From Erythrobacter sp. 34-65-8 (GTDB lineage: Bacteria; Pseudomonadota; Alphaproteobacteria; Sphingomonadales; Sphingomonadaceae): DNA of 19,776 bases. The notes beneath the pieces were generated by a model. The model ran no database searches, had not been told where the DNA came from, and saw only the letters and a program-made list of their open reading frames with translations. The translations under genes and the position numbers were made by a program. Below, piece by piece: positions 1-7,209 of this stretch; positions within the stretch are counted from its first letter, which is position 1; every line of letters begins with the position of its first letter. The DNA is taken from positions 1 through 19,776 of the forward strand of contig NCJP01000016.1 of the NCBI GenBank assembly GCA_002278985.1. Reading direction: 5' to 3'.

Positions 1-1
1 G

Positions 2-559
2 GGTGACACCGTACTGGTCCACGCGGCGGCCGGCGGGGTCGGCCTGCTGATGGTGCAGTGGCTGACGCATCTAGGGGTCGAGGTGATCGGCACAGTCTCC
101 AGCGCGGCGAAGGAAGGGCTGGCCCGGGAAGCCGGGGCGGCCCACGTGATCCGCTATGACCGCGAACCGGTCGCTCAGCAGGTGCGCGAACTGACCGGTG
201 GCAAGGGCGTGCCTGTGGTATTCGACGGGGTCGGCATGGCCACATGGGAAGCCTCGCTCGATTCGCTCAGCCCGCGCGGATTGCTGATCAGTTATGGCAA
301 CGCCAGCGGCCCGGTCGAGGGCATCGGCTTGGGCGTGCTCGCAGCGAAGGGCAGCCTGTTCGTCACCCGGCCGACGATCTTCCACTACTATGCCACGCCG
401 GAGGAACGCGATCTCGGCACCAGCCGGGTTTACGACCTGCTGCGCGCAGGCGCCCTGACCGTCACCATCGGTCAGCGTTATCCGCTGCTGGAAGCAGCAC
501 AGGCGCACCGCGATTTCGAGGCGAGGGTGACAACCGGATCCGGCGTCCTGCTGCCCTGA
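2..559 (+). CDS. Quinone oxidoreductase (zinc-independent MDR family), 3' part only
   Basis: The last 185 codons of an NAD(P)H:quinone oxidoreductase-type enzyme of the medium-chain dehydrogenase/reductase superfamily; the 5' part lies outside the window. The visible fragment opens in the Rossmann fold with the nucleotide-binding glycine motif AAAGGVGLL, followed by GAAHVIRY, then VPVVFDGVG and LISYGNASG, and ends in the usual family tail GSGVLLP. These enzymes reduce quinones or activated alkenes with NADPH in the cytoplasm. No structural-zinc cysteine cluster is visible, as expected for the QOR branch. It is convergent with the sulP-like gene, with only 4 nt between the two stop codons and no terminator hairpin in the gap. 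Family assignment is secure; the substrate is not known. Confidence 0.9.
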   Translation, partial: GDTVLVHAAAGGVGLLMVQWLTHLGVEVIGTVSSAAKEGLAREAGAAHVIRYDREPVAQQVRELTGGKGVPVVFDGVGMATWEASLDSLSPRGLLISYGNASGPVEGIGLGVLAAKGSLFVTRPTIFHYYATPEERDLGTSRVYDLLRAGALTVTIGQRYPLLEAAQAHRDFEARVTTGSGVLLP

Positions 560-563
560 TGCC

Positions 564-2405
564 TCAAATCATCCCGCGCGCCATGTCGGGCGTCGGTTCG
601 TCGCCCCTGCCGTCGTCGGCGGCCAGCTCTGCAAAGGCGCGGTCCTGCGACAGGTAGACCCGGCCGTTCAGCTCTTCGAGGAAATGGGTCCGCTGGAGGC
701 GGTCCATCACCGGCCCCTTCACTTCCGACAGGTGCAGGCCGATGCCGCCATCGGCAAGGCGGTGGTTGATTGCTTCCAGGCTTTCGAGGCCTGACGCGTC
801 GATCTCGTTCACTGCGCTGCACATCAGGATGACATGGCGCAGCTCGGGCCGCTCAGCGACGCGCTCCAGCACATATTCCTCCAGCCAGCGGGCATTGAGG
901 TAGGTCAGGCTCTCGTCGATCCGGATGGAAAGCACGTGCGGCGCGGTGAACACGTGGTGGCGCAGCACATTGCGGAAATGCTCGGTCTCCGGCACCCGCC
1001 CCACAATCGCGGCATGGGGCCGCGAGGCGCGCCACAGGTAGAGCAGCAGCCCGACGCCAACGCCCGCGATCACGCCAAGCTCGACCCCGGCCAGCAGGGT
1101 AATCCCGATGGTTGCCATATGCGCGGCGAAATCCGGCTTTGAATAGCGCCACAGCTTGCCCGGTGTCTGGAAATCGACCAGGCTCAGCACCGCAACGATG
1201 ATCGTCGCCGCCAGCGTGGCAATCGGCAGGTAGAACAGCAGCGGGGTCAGGAACAGCGAAGCAAGCGCGATGCCGATCGCGGTATAGGCCCCGGCCGCGG
1301 GCGTTTCCGCCCCCGCATCGAAATTGACCACCGAACGGGCAAAACCGCCCGTCACCGGGTAGCCGCCCGAGAAGGCGCTGGCGATGTTGGACGCCCCCAG
1401 CCCGACCAGCTCCTGATCCGGCGCGATCCGCTGGCGCCGCTTGGCAGCGAGTGTCTGCGCCACCGAGACGCTTTCGACAAAGCCGATGATGGAGATCAGC
1501 AGGGCGGGCACCCAGAGTTGCTCGATCAGCGCCAGATCGGTCGATGGCAGGGCAAACGGCGGCAGGCCTTGCGGCACCGCGCCAACCAGCTTGACGCCCT
1601 TGCCCGACAGGTCGAGCAGGACCGCTGCCAGGATTGTCAGCGCCACTGCGACCACCGGCCCGGCCTTGGCCACGATATCGGCCAGGCGCGGCTTGAGCCC
1701 CAGCCGCACCAGCGCAGGCTTGGCCCCTTTGCGCACCCAGAACAGGAACAGGGTGGCGGGGACGCCAATCGCCAGTGTCCAGGAATTGGTCTGGGCAATC
1801 GACCGCGCCAGCGCGCCGAGCATTTCCGGCCAGGTCTCCCCGCCGGCCGACACGCCGAGGACATGCTTCAGCTGACTGGTGGCAATCAGCACGCCGCTTG
1901 CACTGATGAAACCGGAAATGACCGGATGCGACAGCAGGTTGGCAAGGAACCCCAGCCGCAGCAGGCCCATGATCACCAGCATCACACCCGAAAGCGCCGC
2001 CAGGGTGATCGCCGCCTCAAGATAGAGCGCGGTGCCCTGCGCCGCCACCGCGCCGGCGGCCGAGGCGGTCATCAGCGAGATCACCGCCACCGGCCCCACC
2101 GCCAGCGTGCGGCTGGTCCCGAACACGGCATAGGCGAATAAAGGGAGGATCGAGGCATAGAGGCCGACCACCGGCGGCAGGCCTGCCAGCAAAGCATAGG
2201 CAAGGCTTTGCGGGATCAGCATGATGGTGACGATCACCGCCGCCACCAGGTCGCTGGTCAGAACGCCCGTGTTGTAGGTTCGGCCCCATTCGAGAATGGG
2301 GAAGTAACGCACCAGAGCCGGAGCGAACGGCCCCGGCCCCGGCGCGCGCCCGTTATGCGGGGCACCACCTTGCGGTGACGCTTGCGACCCGTCGGGCATT
2401 GTCAT
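564..2405 (-). CDS. SulP family anion (sulfate) transporter with C-terminal STAS domain
   Basis: A 613-residue inner-membrane protein of the SLC26/SulP family. The N-terminal part (about residues 25-440) is a run of hydrophobic segments with the family signature IPQSLAYALLAGLPPVVGLY. The C-terminal part (about 480-595) is a cytosolic STAS domain with the core motif NEIDASGLESL near residue 535. Length is normal for the family. The ATG at 2405 was chosen because it overlaps the TGA of the upstream SQR gene as ATGA, implying translational coupling; a second ATG lies two codons later. SulP proteins carry sulfate, bicarbonate or other anions. As last gene of a sulfide-oxidation operon, it most likely handles sulfate or sulfite, but the sequence gives neither substrate nor direction. 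Confidence 0.92.
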   Translation of the reverse strand: MTMPDGSQASPQGGAPHNGRAPGPGPFAPALVRYFPILEWGRTYNTGVLTSDLVAAVIVTIMLIPQSLAYALLAGLPPVVGLYASILPLFAYAVFGTSRTLAVGPVAVISLMTASAAGAVAAQGTALYLEAAITLAALSGVMLVIMGLLRLGFLANLLSHPVISGFISASGVLIATSQLKHVLGVSAGGETWPEMLGALARSIAQTNSWTLAIGVPATLFLFWVRKGAKPALVRLGLKPRLADIVAKAGPVVAVALTILAAVLLDLSGKGVKLVGAVPQGLPPFALPSTDLALIEQLWVPALLISIIGFVESVSVAQTLAAKRRQRIAPDQELVGLGASNIASAFSGGYPVTGGFARSVVNFDAGAETPAAGAYTAIGIALASLFLTPLLFYLPIATLAATIIVAVLSLVDFQTPGKLWRYSKPDFAAHMATIGITLLAGVELGVIAGVGVGLLLYLWRASRPHAAIVGRVPETEHFRNVLRHHVFTAPHVLSIRIDESLTYLNARWLEEYVLERVAERPELRHVILMCSAVNEIDASGLESLEAINHRLADGGIGLHLSEVKGPVMDRLQRTHFLEELNGRVYLSQDRAFAELAADDGRGDEPTPDMARGMI

Positions 2406-3643
2406 GCGGCATCCCGCAGCGTGAGCCTGGGTTTCGGCCGCACCAGCCACTCATGCCCCTTGAGCATTCCGTTCCAGTAGACCCACGGCAGCACTTCGGA
2501 TTTGAGCAACCACGAAAGCCGCGCCGGGCGGGTTCCGTCGATCAGCCATTCGGGAAAACTCGGCAGGAGTTTCCCGCCATAGCCGAACTCCGCCAGGATG
2601 ATCTTGCCGCGCTCGACCGTGAGCGGACACGAGCCATAGCCGTCATAATCGATCGGCGGTGCCTTGCCGTCCAGCACGGCCAGCGCATTGACCGCGACCA
2701 AAGGTGCCTGCTTGCGGGCGGCGGCAGCGGTCTTCGCGTTGGGCATCGAACCGGCATCACCGGCACCGAACACGTTGGGATAACGCACGTGCTGGAGTGT
2801 GAACTGGTCGACATCGACGAAGCCGCTTTCCGCCGCCAGCGGGCTGTCGGCCACGAATTGAGGAGCCACCTGCGGCGGAACCACGTGCAGCATGTCGAAC
2901 GGGCGCTGCACTTCACCCTCGGCGGTCGCGAATGTGGCCGTGCGGGAGGGCCCGTCAACTGCAACCAGATTGGATCCCAGTTTCAGCTGGATTCCATAGC
3001 GTTCGACATATTCCATCAGCGCCGGGACATAATCGGCCACGCCGAAAAGCACGGCGCCCGCATTGCGGAACTCGACGTCGATATTGCCCAGAACGCCCGC
3101 TTCCTCCCACGCATCGCACGAGAGATACATCGCCTTCTGCGGCGCACCGGCGCATTTGATCGGCATCGGCGGCTGGCTGAAGATTGCGCGGCCAGACTTG
3201 AGGCCCTGCACGAGCTCCCAGGTGTAAGGCGCCAGATCATAACGGTAATTGGAGGTGACGCCGTTGCTGCCGAGCGTCTCTTCCAGCCCCGCGATCTTTT
3301 CCCAAGCGAGGCGGATACCGGGGGCAACGATCAGGACCCGGTAAGTCAGCGTAGCGCCATCTGCCAGTGTCACGTGGTTGTGGTCGGGCTGAAACGTGGC
3401 TGCCGCCTGCCGCACCCAGGTTACCGCCTTCGGCATGACGCTCGCCATGGCCCGCCGGGTGACAGGTGCCTGGAACACACCGGCACCGACCATGGTCCAG
3501 CCAGGCTGGTAGAAGTGGTCCTCGCTTGGCTCGATGACGGCGATATCGAGCGACGGCCTGCGCCTGAGCAGCGAGGACGCGGTCGCGATGCCGGCAGCTC
3601 CTCCGCCAACGATGACGATATCATGATGCCTGGCAGTGCTCAT
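2402..3643 (-). CDS. sqr: Type II sulfide:quinone oxidoreductase
   Basis: A 413-residue FAD flavoprotein that oxidises sulfide (or low-molecular thiols plus sulfide) to persulfide/sulfane sulfur and passes electrons to the quinone pool at the membrane surface. Seen: FAD-binding VIVGGGAAGIA at 9-20, the SQR-typical FYQPGWTMVGAGVF at about 44-57, KCAGAPQK with Cys164, and GYGSCPLT with Cys339. By position Cys164 and Cys339 match the two redox cysteines of human-SQOR-like enzymes (Cys201/Cys379). GAGDAGSMPNAKTAAAA near 293-309 is the second FAD contact. A further Cys176 is present. The ATG at 3643 has a strong Shine-Dalgarno AAGGAGA (3649-3655) 5 nt upstream. A 76-nt gap separates it from the preceding membrane gene, the only real gap in the operon. 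Confidence 0.93.
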   Translation of the reverse strand: MSTARHHDIVIVGGGAAGIATASSLLRRRPSLDIAVIEPSEDHFYQPGWTMVGAGVFQAPVTRRAMASVMPKAVTWVRQAAATFQPDHNHVTLADGATLTYRVLIVAPGIRLAWEKIAGLEETLGSNGVTSNYRYDLAPYTWELVQGLKSGRAIFSQPPMPIKCAGAPQKAMYLSCDAWEEAGVLGNIDVEFRNAGAVLFGVADYVPALMEYVERYGIQLKLGSNLVAVDGPSRTATFATAEGEVQRPFDMLHVVPPQVAPQFVADSPLAAESGFVDVDQFTLQHVRYPNVFGAGDAGSMPNAKTAAAARKQAPLVAVNALAVLDGKAPPIDYDGYGSCPLTVERGKIILAEFGYGGKLLPSFPEWLIDGTRPARLSWLLKSEVLPWVYWNGMLKGHEWLVRPKPRLTLRDAA

Positions 3644-3719
3644 GGGTCTCTCCTTCCCGTGAGAGGGGGCACATGACAGCGAGGCCAGACGGGGAAACCG
3701 GCCTTGCTGGCGAATACGC

Positions 3720-4133
3720 TTACCGTTCGACCAGGCGAACCAGACCCATCCCGGCGAGCATGGCGGCAATGAAGGTTGCTGCCCCTGCGGGCTCCAGCAC
3801 CAGCGCTGCAACGCCTGGCCCGGGGCACAGGCCGGCAATGCCCCAGCCGATTCCGAACAGGGCAGACCCTGCAACAAGCTTGAACGTGAGGTCGCTTCGA
3901 TCAGGCAGGGCGAACTTTTCCGCGAACAGCGGATGGGCCAGGCGCGGCTGGATCCGCCAGGCAATGGCCATCACGATCACCGCCCCGCCCATCACGAACG
4001 CCAGCGTCGGATCCCAGGCCCCGAACAGGTCGAGGAAGCCGCGCACCCGGGCCGGATCGGTCATCCCGCCCAGCGCCAGACCGGCACCGAACAGGCTGCC
4101 CGATGCCAGAGGCGGCAGCAGCCGCCGAATCAT
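3720..4133 (-). CDS. YeeE/YedE family membrane protein, half B (DUF6691 type)
   Basis: A 137-residue polytopic inner-membrane protein, one half of a split YeeE/YedE (sulfur-transport domain) transporter. Motifs seen: LALGGMTDPARVRGFLD near residues 20-35, WDPTLAFVMGG, and GIGWGIAGLCPGPG with Cys103 in the second half. YeeE proteins take up thiosulfate-like sulfur compounds through conserved cysteines, and the two-gene form usually sits with persulfide dioxygenase and SQR genes, as here. The start at 4133 overlaps the previous stop as ATGA. An in-frame ATG at 4145 would add MREG and is equally possible, as neither has a well-placed Shine-Dalgarno. Family call is strong; the exact substrate is inference. 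Confidence 0.88.
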   Translation of the reverse strand: MIRRLLPPLASGSLFGAGLALGGMTDPARVRGFLDLFGAWDPTLAFVMGGAVIVMAIAWRIQPRLAHPLFAEKFALPDRSDLTFKLVAGSALFGIGWGIAGLCPGPGVAALVLEPAGAATFIAAMLAGMGLVRLVER

Positions 4134-4333
4134 GCCTTCCCGCATGTGTCCATCCCCATCAGTCGGTAGAGCGGGCAGAAGCTCACCAAAGTGGTTGTTA
4201 CGAAAACCGCCACCACGATCCAGGCCCCCAAGGCGAGCGGGCCGGCCAGGGTGCCGTTCAACGCCAAGACGGCCAGTATGGCAGCCACGATCAGCCGCAT
4301 GGCACGGTCAAGCGGGCCCATGTTCTTCGTCAT
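4130..4333 (-). CDS. DUF2892 (YgaP-like) inner-membrane protein
   Basis: A 67-residue protein with two hydrophobic helices (about 12-30 and 34-50), preceded by NMGPLDR and ending in the hallmark [17 protein letters not shown] with two cysteines. This matches DUF2892, the membrane part found C-terminal to rhodanese in YgaP or as a stand-alone gene. It starts at an ATG overlapping the stop of YeeE half A (ATGA) and its own stop overlaps the start of half B, so it is wedged between the two transporter halves and probably made in stoichiometry with them. The cysteines could hold or relay sulfane sulfur; that is inference from location and from YgaP, not shown by the sequence. Confidence 0.87.
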   Translation of the reverse strand: MTKNMGPLDRAMRLIVAAILAVLALNGTLAGPLALGAWIVVAVFVTTTLVSFCPLYRLMGMDTCGKA

Positions 4334-4779
4334 TGCAGGATCTCCAGTCCAAGAGCGTTCATCGCCGCCACCGTGGCAATGCCTGCCGCCATGAATGTGG
4401 CGGTGGCGACAATCGAACGTTGCGACAGGCGGCTCACCCCGCAAACGCCATGGCCGCTGGTGCAGCCGCTGCCGAGCCGGGTGCCAATCCCGACCAGCAC
4501 GCCGGCAATGACCAGTGGCACCGGTCCGGCGAAGCTGGCTGGCAAGCCGCCCGACGCCAGCGCGACAATCAGCGCACCGAGCGGCAGGCCGAGCAGGAAC
4601 ATCCACGCGCTCGACTTCGACATGCCGCTGTCGCTGAGGCCGGTTGCGCGAGCAGCAATGCCGGACACACCAGCGATCCGCCCTGCTCCAAGCAGCATCA
4701 GCGCAGCGGCCAGGCCGATCAGCACGCCGCCGCCCAGCCCCGCCAGCGGAGCCGCATCGGGAAATCCGGCCAGAGTCAT
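4330..4779 (-). CDS. YeeE/YedE family membrane protein, half A
   Basis: A 149-residue polytopic membrane protein forming the first half of a split YeeE/YedE sulfur-compound transporter. The central signature is [19 protein letters not shown], with Cys106 and Cys113, the type of conserved cysteine loop that contacts thiosulfate in YeeE. Other hydrophobic stretches are at about 15-35, 57-77, 84-99 and 122-142. Both ends overlap neighbouring genes by 4 nt (ATGA), upstream with the metallo-hydrolase and downstream with the DUF2892 gene. Together with half B it should build one complete transporter. Direction and substrate are inferred from the family and from the persulfide enzymes encoded beside it. 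Confidence 0.9.
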   Translation of the reverse strand: MTLAGFPDAAPLAGLGGGVLIGLAAALMLLGAGRIAGVSGIAARATGLSDSGMSKSSAWMFLLGLPLGALIVALASGGLPASFAGPVPLVIAGVLVGIGTRLGSGCTSGHGVCGVSRLSQRSIVATATFMAAGIATVAAMNALGLEILQ

Positions 4780-5708
4780 ACCGCGTTCACCGGAATCTTG
4801 AGGTAGCGCACGCCGTTGTCCTCCGGCTCAGGCATATGGCCGGCGCGCATGTTGACCTGCACGCTCGGCATGATGAGAGTGGGCATTCCCAGCGTCTTGT
4901 CGCGCGTGGTCCGCATGGCGACAAATTCGTCTTCCGAGATGCCGTCATGCACATGGACATTGGCGCGGCACTGCTCACCCACGGTGGTCTCCCACGCAAA
5001 GTGATCGCGTCCGGGAGCCTTGTAATCGTGGCACATGAACAGCCGGGTTTCCTCCGGCAACGACAGCAGGCGGCGGATCGACTGGAACAGGTGCCTAGCG
5101 TCACCCCCGGGGAAATCGGCCCTCGCTGTCCCGTAATCGGGCATGAAGATCGTGTCGCCGGCAAAGACGGCATCACCGATCACGAAGGCCATGTCGGCCG
5201 GGGTATGGCCGGGTACATGAAGGGCTATGCCTTCCAGCGCACCAATCCGGAACGTGTGGCCGTCCTCGAACAGGGCATCGAACTGCGATCCGTCACGCAC
5301 GAAAGCGCTGCCTGCGTTGAACAGGTTGCCGAACACTTCCTGCACAGTGGTGATGTGGCGGCCAATAACGATCTGCCCGCCGAGGATCCCCTGCAGGTAA
5401 GGTGCGGCCGACAGATGGTCGGCGTGGGCATGGGTCTCGATCAGGAGCACGACTTTCAGATTATTTGATTTCACGTAATCGATGATTGAATCAGCTGAAT
5501 GGGTCGAAGTGCGGCCGGAAGGCGCATCGTAATCGAGCACCGAGTCGATGATAACCGCCTCGCTCGATGCAGCGTCGTGCACGACGTAGCTGACGGTGAA
5601 GGTCGCCTCGTGAAAGAATGCCTTGATTTCCGGACGGAGGGACGGGTCTGCTTGAGCGCGGGCCACCTGTCCGGCCGCCGCTTGAAGCACTGTGTCAGCA
5701 TGTTCCAT
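4776..5708 (-). CDS. MBL-fold persulfide dioxygenase-like hydrolase (Blh/ETHE1 type)
   Basis: A 310-residue metallo-beta-lactamase-fold enzyme related to persulfide dioxygenases (ETHE1, Blh), which oxidise glutathione persulfide to sulfite with O2 and one iron. Seen: FTVSYVV near 37-43, the metal motif THAHADHL (His93, His95, Asp97, His98), GHTPADM with His168, AGDTIF with Asp185, TARADFPGG, and CHDY with His227. All core ligands are present. The N-terminus is about 25 residues longer than the usual start just before KAFFHEATF. The ATG at 5708 has GGAG at 5716-5719. It is the first gene of the sulfur operon, behind a near-consensus promoter. The sulfite produced, with SQR-made persulfide as substrate, fits the other genes. 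Confidence 0.92.
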   Translation of the reverse strand: MEHADTVLQAAAGQVARAQADPSLRPEIKAFFHEATFTVSYVVHDAASSEAVIIDSVLDYDAPSGRTSTHSADSIIDYVKSNNLKVVLLIETHAHADHLSAAPYLQGILGGQIVIGRHITTVQEVFGNLFNAGSAFVRDGSQFDALFEDGHTFRIGALEGIALHVPGHTPADMAFVIGDAVFAGDTIFMPDYGTARADFPGGDARHLFQSIRRLLSLPEETRLFMCHDYKAPGRDHFAWETTVGEQCRANVHVHDGISEDEFVAMRTTRDKTLGMPTLIMPSVQVNMRAGHMPEPEDNGVRYLKIPVNAV

Positions 5709-5738
5709 CGGGCATCTCCAATTTAATTTCGTAAAGTG

Positions 5739-5766
5739 TGTATATGTCTTGATTTCTGTCTGTCAA
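5739..5766 (-). promoter_or_regulatory. Sigma-70-type promoter of the sulfur operon
   Basis: On the minus strand a perfect -35 TTGACA (5766-5761) is followed after 16 bp by -10 TATACA (5744-5739). Transcription would begin near 5732 and give a leader of about 24 nt before the ATG at 5708. The stretch is AT-rich compared with the surrounding coding DNA. No equally good promoter is visible on the plus strand for the divergent peroxiredoxin gene. Confidence 0.65.
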
Positions 5767-5767
5767 G
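5748..5767. promoter_or_regulatory. Inverted repeat CTTGA-N10-TCAAG, candidate repressor operator
   Basis: A 20-bp dyad with 5-bp perfect arms (5748-5752 and 5763-5767). The right arm covers most of the -35 box of the sulfur-operon promoter, and the left arm lies in its spacer. It is in the intergenic region shared with the peroxiredoxin-ArsR gene pair, so the local ArsR-type protein is the natural candidate ligand. Short arms could arise by chance; site identity is inference. Confidence 0.4.
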
Positions 5768-5783
5768 CGGTATTGGAGAATGC

Positions 5784-6440
5784 ATGACTGACCCCACCTC
5801 CCGCCCTGCACCTTGTGCCGGCCTCCGCATTGGCGACCAGGCCCCTGATTTTACGGCGCGCAGCACGACCGGGCAGATCCGCCTGTCTGATTTCCGGGGC
5901 CAGTGGCTGATCCTGTTCTCGCACCCGGCCGACTTCACCCCGGTGTGCACCACGGAGTTTGTGGCGCTTGCGCGCAACGCAGCCGCGTTCGAGAAGCGCA
6001 GGTGCGCACTGATGGCCCTCTCGGTCGACAGCCTTTTCTCGCATTTCGCGTGGCTGAGACTGATCCGTGACCGGTTCGGGCTGGAAGTGCGCTTTCCCAT
6101 AGTCGAAGACCCGACCCTGGTGATCGGCCGCGCCTACGGGATGGTTTCGGCGTTCGATACCGACAGCGCGACAGTCCGCACGACGTTCTTCATCGATCCG
6201 GAAGGCACGATCCGGGCGATGACGTGCTACCCCGCCAATGTCGGCCGCTCGACAGCGGAGATGCTGCGCATCCTCGATGCCTTGCAGGCAGTCGATGCCG
6301 AGGACGCGCTGGCCCCGGCCAACTGGGTGCCGGGCGAGCCGCTGCTGCGCCAGCCTGAAGCAACGCTCGACCGGGTCTATGCAGCAGATGGCGAAGCCGA
6401 CTGGTTTCTTGGTGACGCCGGCAAAAAGGGTGCGCAATGA
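5784..6440 (+). CDS. Peroxiredoxin, Prx6 (AhpC/TSA) type
   Basis: A 218-residue cytoplasmic thiol peroxidase that reduces peroxides through a peroxidatic cysteine. The active-site motif is PADFTPVCTTEF, with Pro48, Thr52 and Cys55 in the PxxxTxxC arrangement; Arg132 in ATVRTTFFID fits the conserved second-shell arginine. The C-terminal segment with MTCYPANVGRSTAEMLR is typical of the Prx6 group, which usually works as a 1-Cys enzyme; Cys11, Cys74 and Cys148 are additional. The ATG at 5784 has GGAG at 5775-5778. It is divergent from the persulfide operon and ATGA-coupled to an ArsR gene, suggesting a role in peroxide or persulfide stress tied to sulfide oxidation (inference). Confidence 0.92.
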   Translation: MTDPTSRPAPCAGLRIGDQAPDFTARSTTGQIRLSDFRGQWLILFSHPADFTPVCTTEFVALARNAAAFEKRRCALMALSVDSLFSHFAWLRLIRDRFGLEVRFPIVEDPTLVIGRAYGMVSAFDTDSATVRTTFFIDPEGTIRAMTCYPANVGRSTAEMLRILDALQAVDAEDALAPANWVPGEPLLRQPEATLDRVYAADGEADWFLGDAGKKGAQ

Positions 6441-6769
6441 ATCGCGACGGCCTGATCGAAGCGCTCAAGGCGCTCGCCCATCCGCTGCGCTACCGCATTC
6501 TGGAAGCGCTGCAGGATGCCGAACGCAATGTCGGCGAAATCGAGGAACTGACCGGCATCGGGCAGCCAGGCCTGTCACAGCAGCTGGCCGTGCTGCGCAG
6601 CGCCGGGCTGGTGCATACACGCAAATCGGCCAAGCTGGTATTCTATCGGCTCGATCCCGCCACCTTGGGCGAAGTGCGGGGCGCGATCGGCAGGTTCGCG
6701 CGAGCGGCAGACGCGCCCAAACCGGCAAGGGCAGCCCCGGGCGCGGCCAATTTCGCCCGGTTGTCCTGA
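6437..6769 (+). CDS. ArsR/SmtB-family winged-helix repressor lacking cysteines
   Basis: A 110-residue cytoplasmic DNA-binding protein. The core reads LKALAHPLRYRILEAL, then NVGEIEELTGIGQPGLSQQLAVLRSAGLV as the helix-turn-helix, and KLVFYRL as the wing: a clear ArsR-family fold close to the BigR/SqrR/YgaV group in wording. Unlike those persulfide sensors it contains no cysteine, and it also lacks the CxC metal site and C-terminal His/Asp metal site. The last 25 residues are an Ala/Pro-rich tail. The start overlaps the peroxiredoxin stop (ATGA). It probably controls the divergent region at 5709-5783, but its signal cannot be deduced. Only 2 nt separate its stop from that of the convergent receiver gene. 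Confidence 0.9.
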   Translation: MNRDGLIEALKALAHPLRYRILEALQDAERNVGEIEELTGIGQPGLSQQLAVLRSAGLVHTRKSAKLVFYRLDPATLGEVRGAIGRFARAADAPKPARAAPGAANFARLS

Positions 6770-6771
6770 CT

Positions 6772-7209
6772 TCAGACGGCCCGCAGTTTTTCGTAAAGCA
6801 CGCGCGTTTCGAGCAGGTTGGAAATGCGCAAGGCGACCTCGATGACGTCGAACGGCTTGGCGACAAAATCCTTGGCTCCAAGTGACAGCGCCCGCCGACG
6901 GGCCTGAATGGTGGTATCGGCAGTCAGGACAAGAACCGGGCGGAACTCGTCCGGCCGATCGTGCCGGGCAAAGGCTTCGAGCAACTGGAAACCATCGACC
7001 CCGGGCATCATCAGATCGAGCAGAACGAGGTCGGGCTCAAGCTCGACATAGGCAGCCAGCGCCCTTTCCGGATCGGTCAGGCCGTACACGTCGCTGTATC
7101 CTTCACGCTCCAGCAGGCTGCGCAGCAGGAGCACGTTGGCCTCCTCGTCATCGATGGCGAGTATTCGGCGCGACAGGATTTCGCTGCTGTCGATCAGGCG
7201 GGCGGGCAT
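6772..7209 (-). CDS. Single-domain response regulator (stand-alone receiver)
   Basis: A 145-residue CheY-like receiver without output domain. Acidic pair Asp20-Asp21 (LAIDDEEAN), phosphoacceptor Asp65 (LVLLDLMMPG), Thr96 (VLTADT) and Lys118 (VAKPF) are all present, so it should be phosphorylatable. The ATG at 7209 is preceded by AGAGGT and lies inside the 3' end of the CHASE3 kinase gene (16-nt overlap), so both are translated from one message. The kinase upstream ends right after its ATPase domain, so this receiver probably replaces the fused receiver of a hybrid kinase and acts as phosphate sink, shuttle or protein-interaction output. Confidence 0.9.
   Translation of the reverse strand: MPARLIDSSEILSRRILAIDDEEANVLLLRSLLEREGYSDVYGLTDPERALAAYVELEPDLVLLDLMMPGVDGFQLLEAFARHDRPDEFRPVLVLTADTTIQARRRALSLGAKDFVAKPFDVIEVALRISNLLETRVLYEKLRAV

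Noticed and set aside
1441..2141. Plus-strand open frames within the sulP-like gene
   Set aside because: Composition typical of antisense shadows and no ribosome site; SulP/STAS motifs prove the other strand.
2375..3676. Long open frame on the plus strand opposite the SQR gene
   Set aside because: Antisense shadow in high-GC DNA; Arg/His-rich with no motif, while the minus strand has complete SQR signatures.
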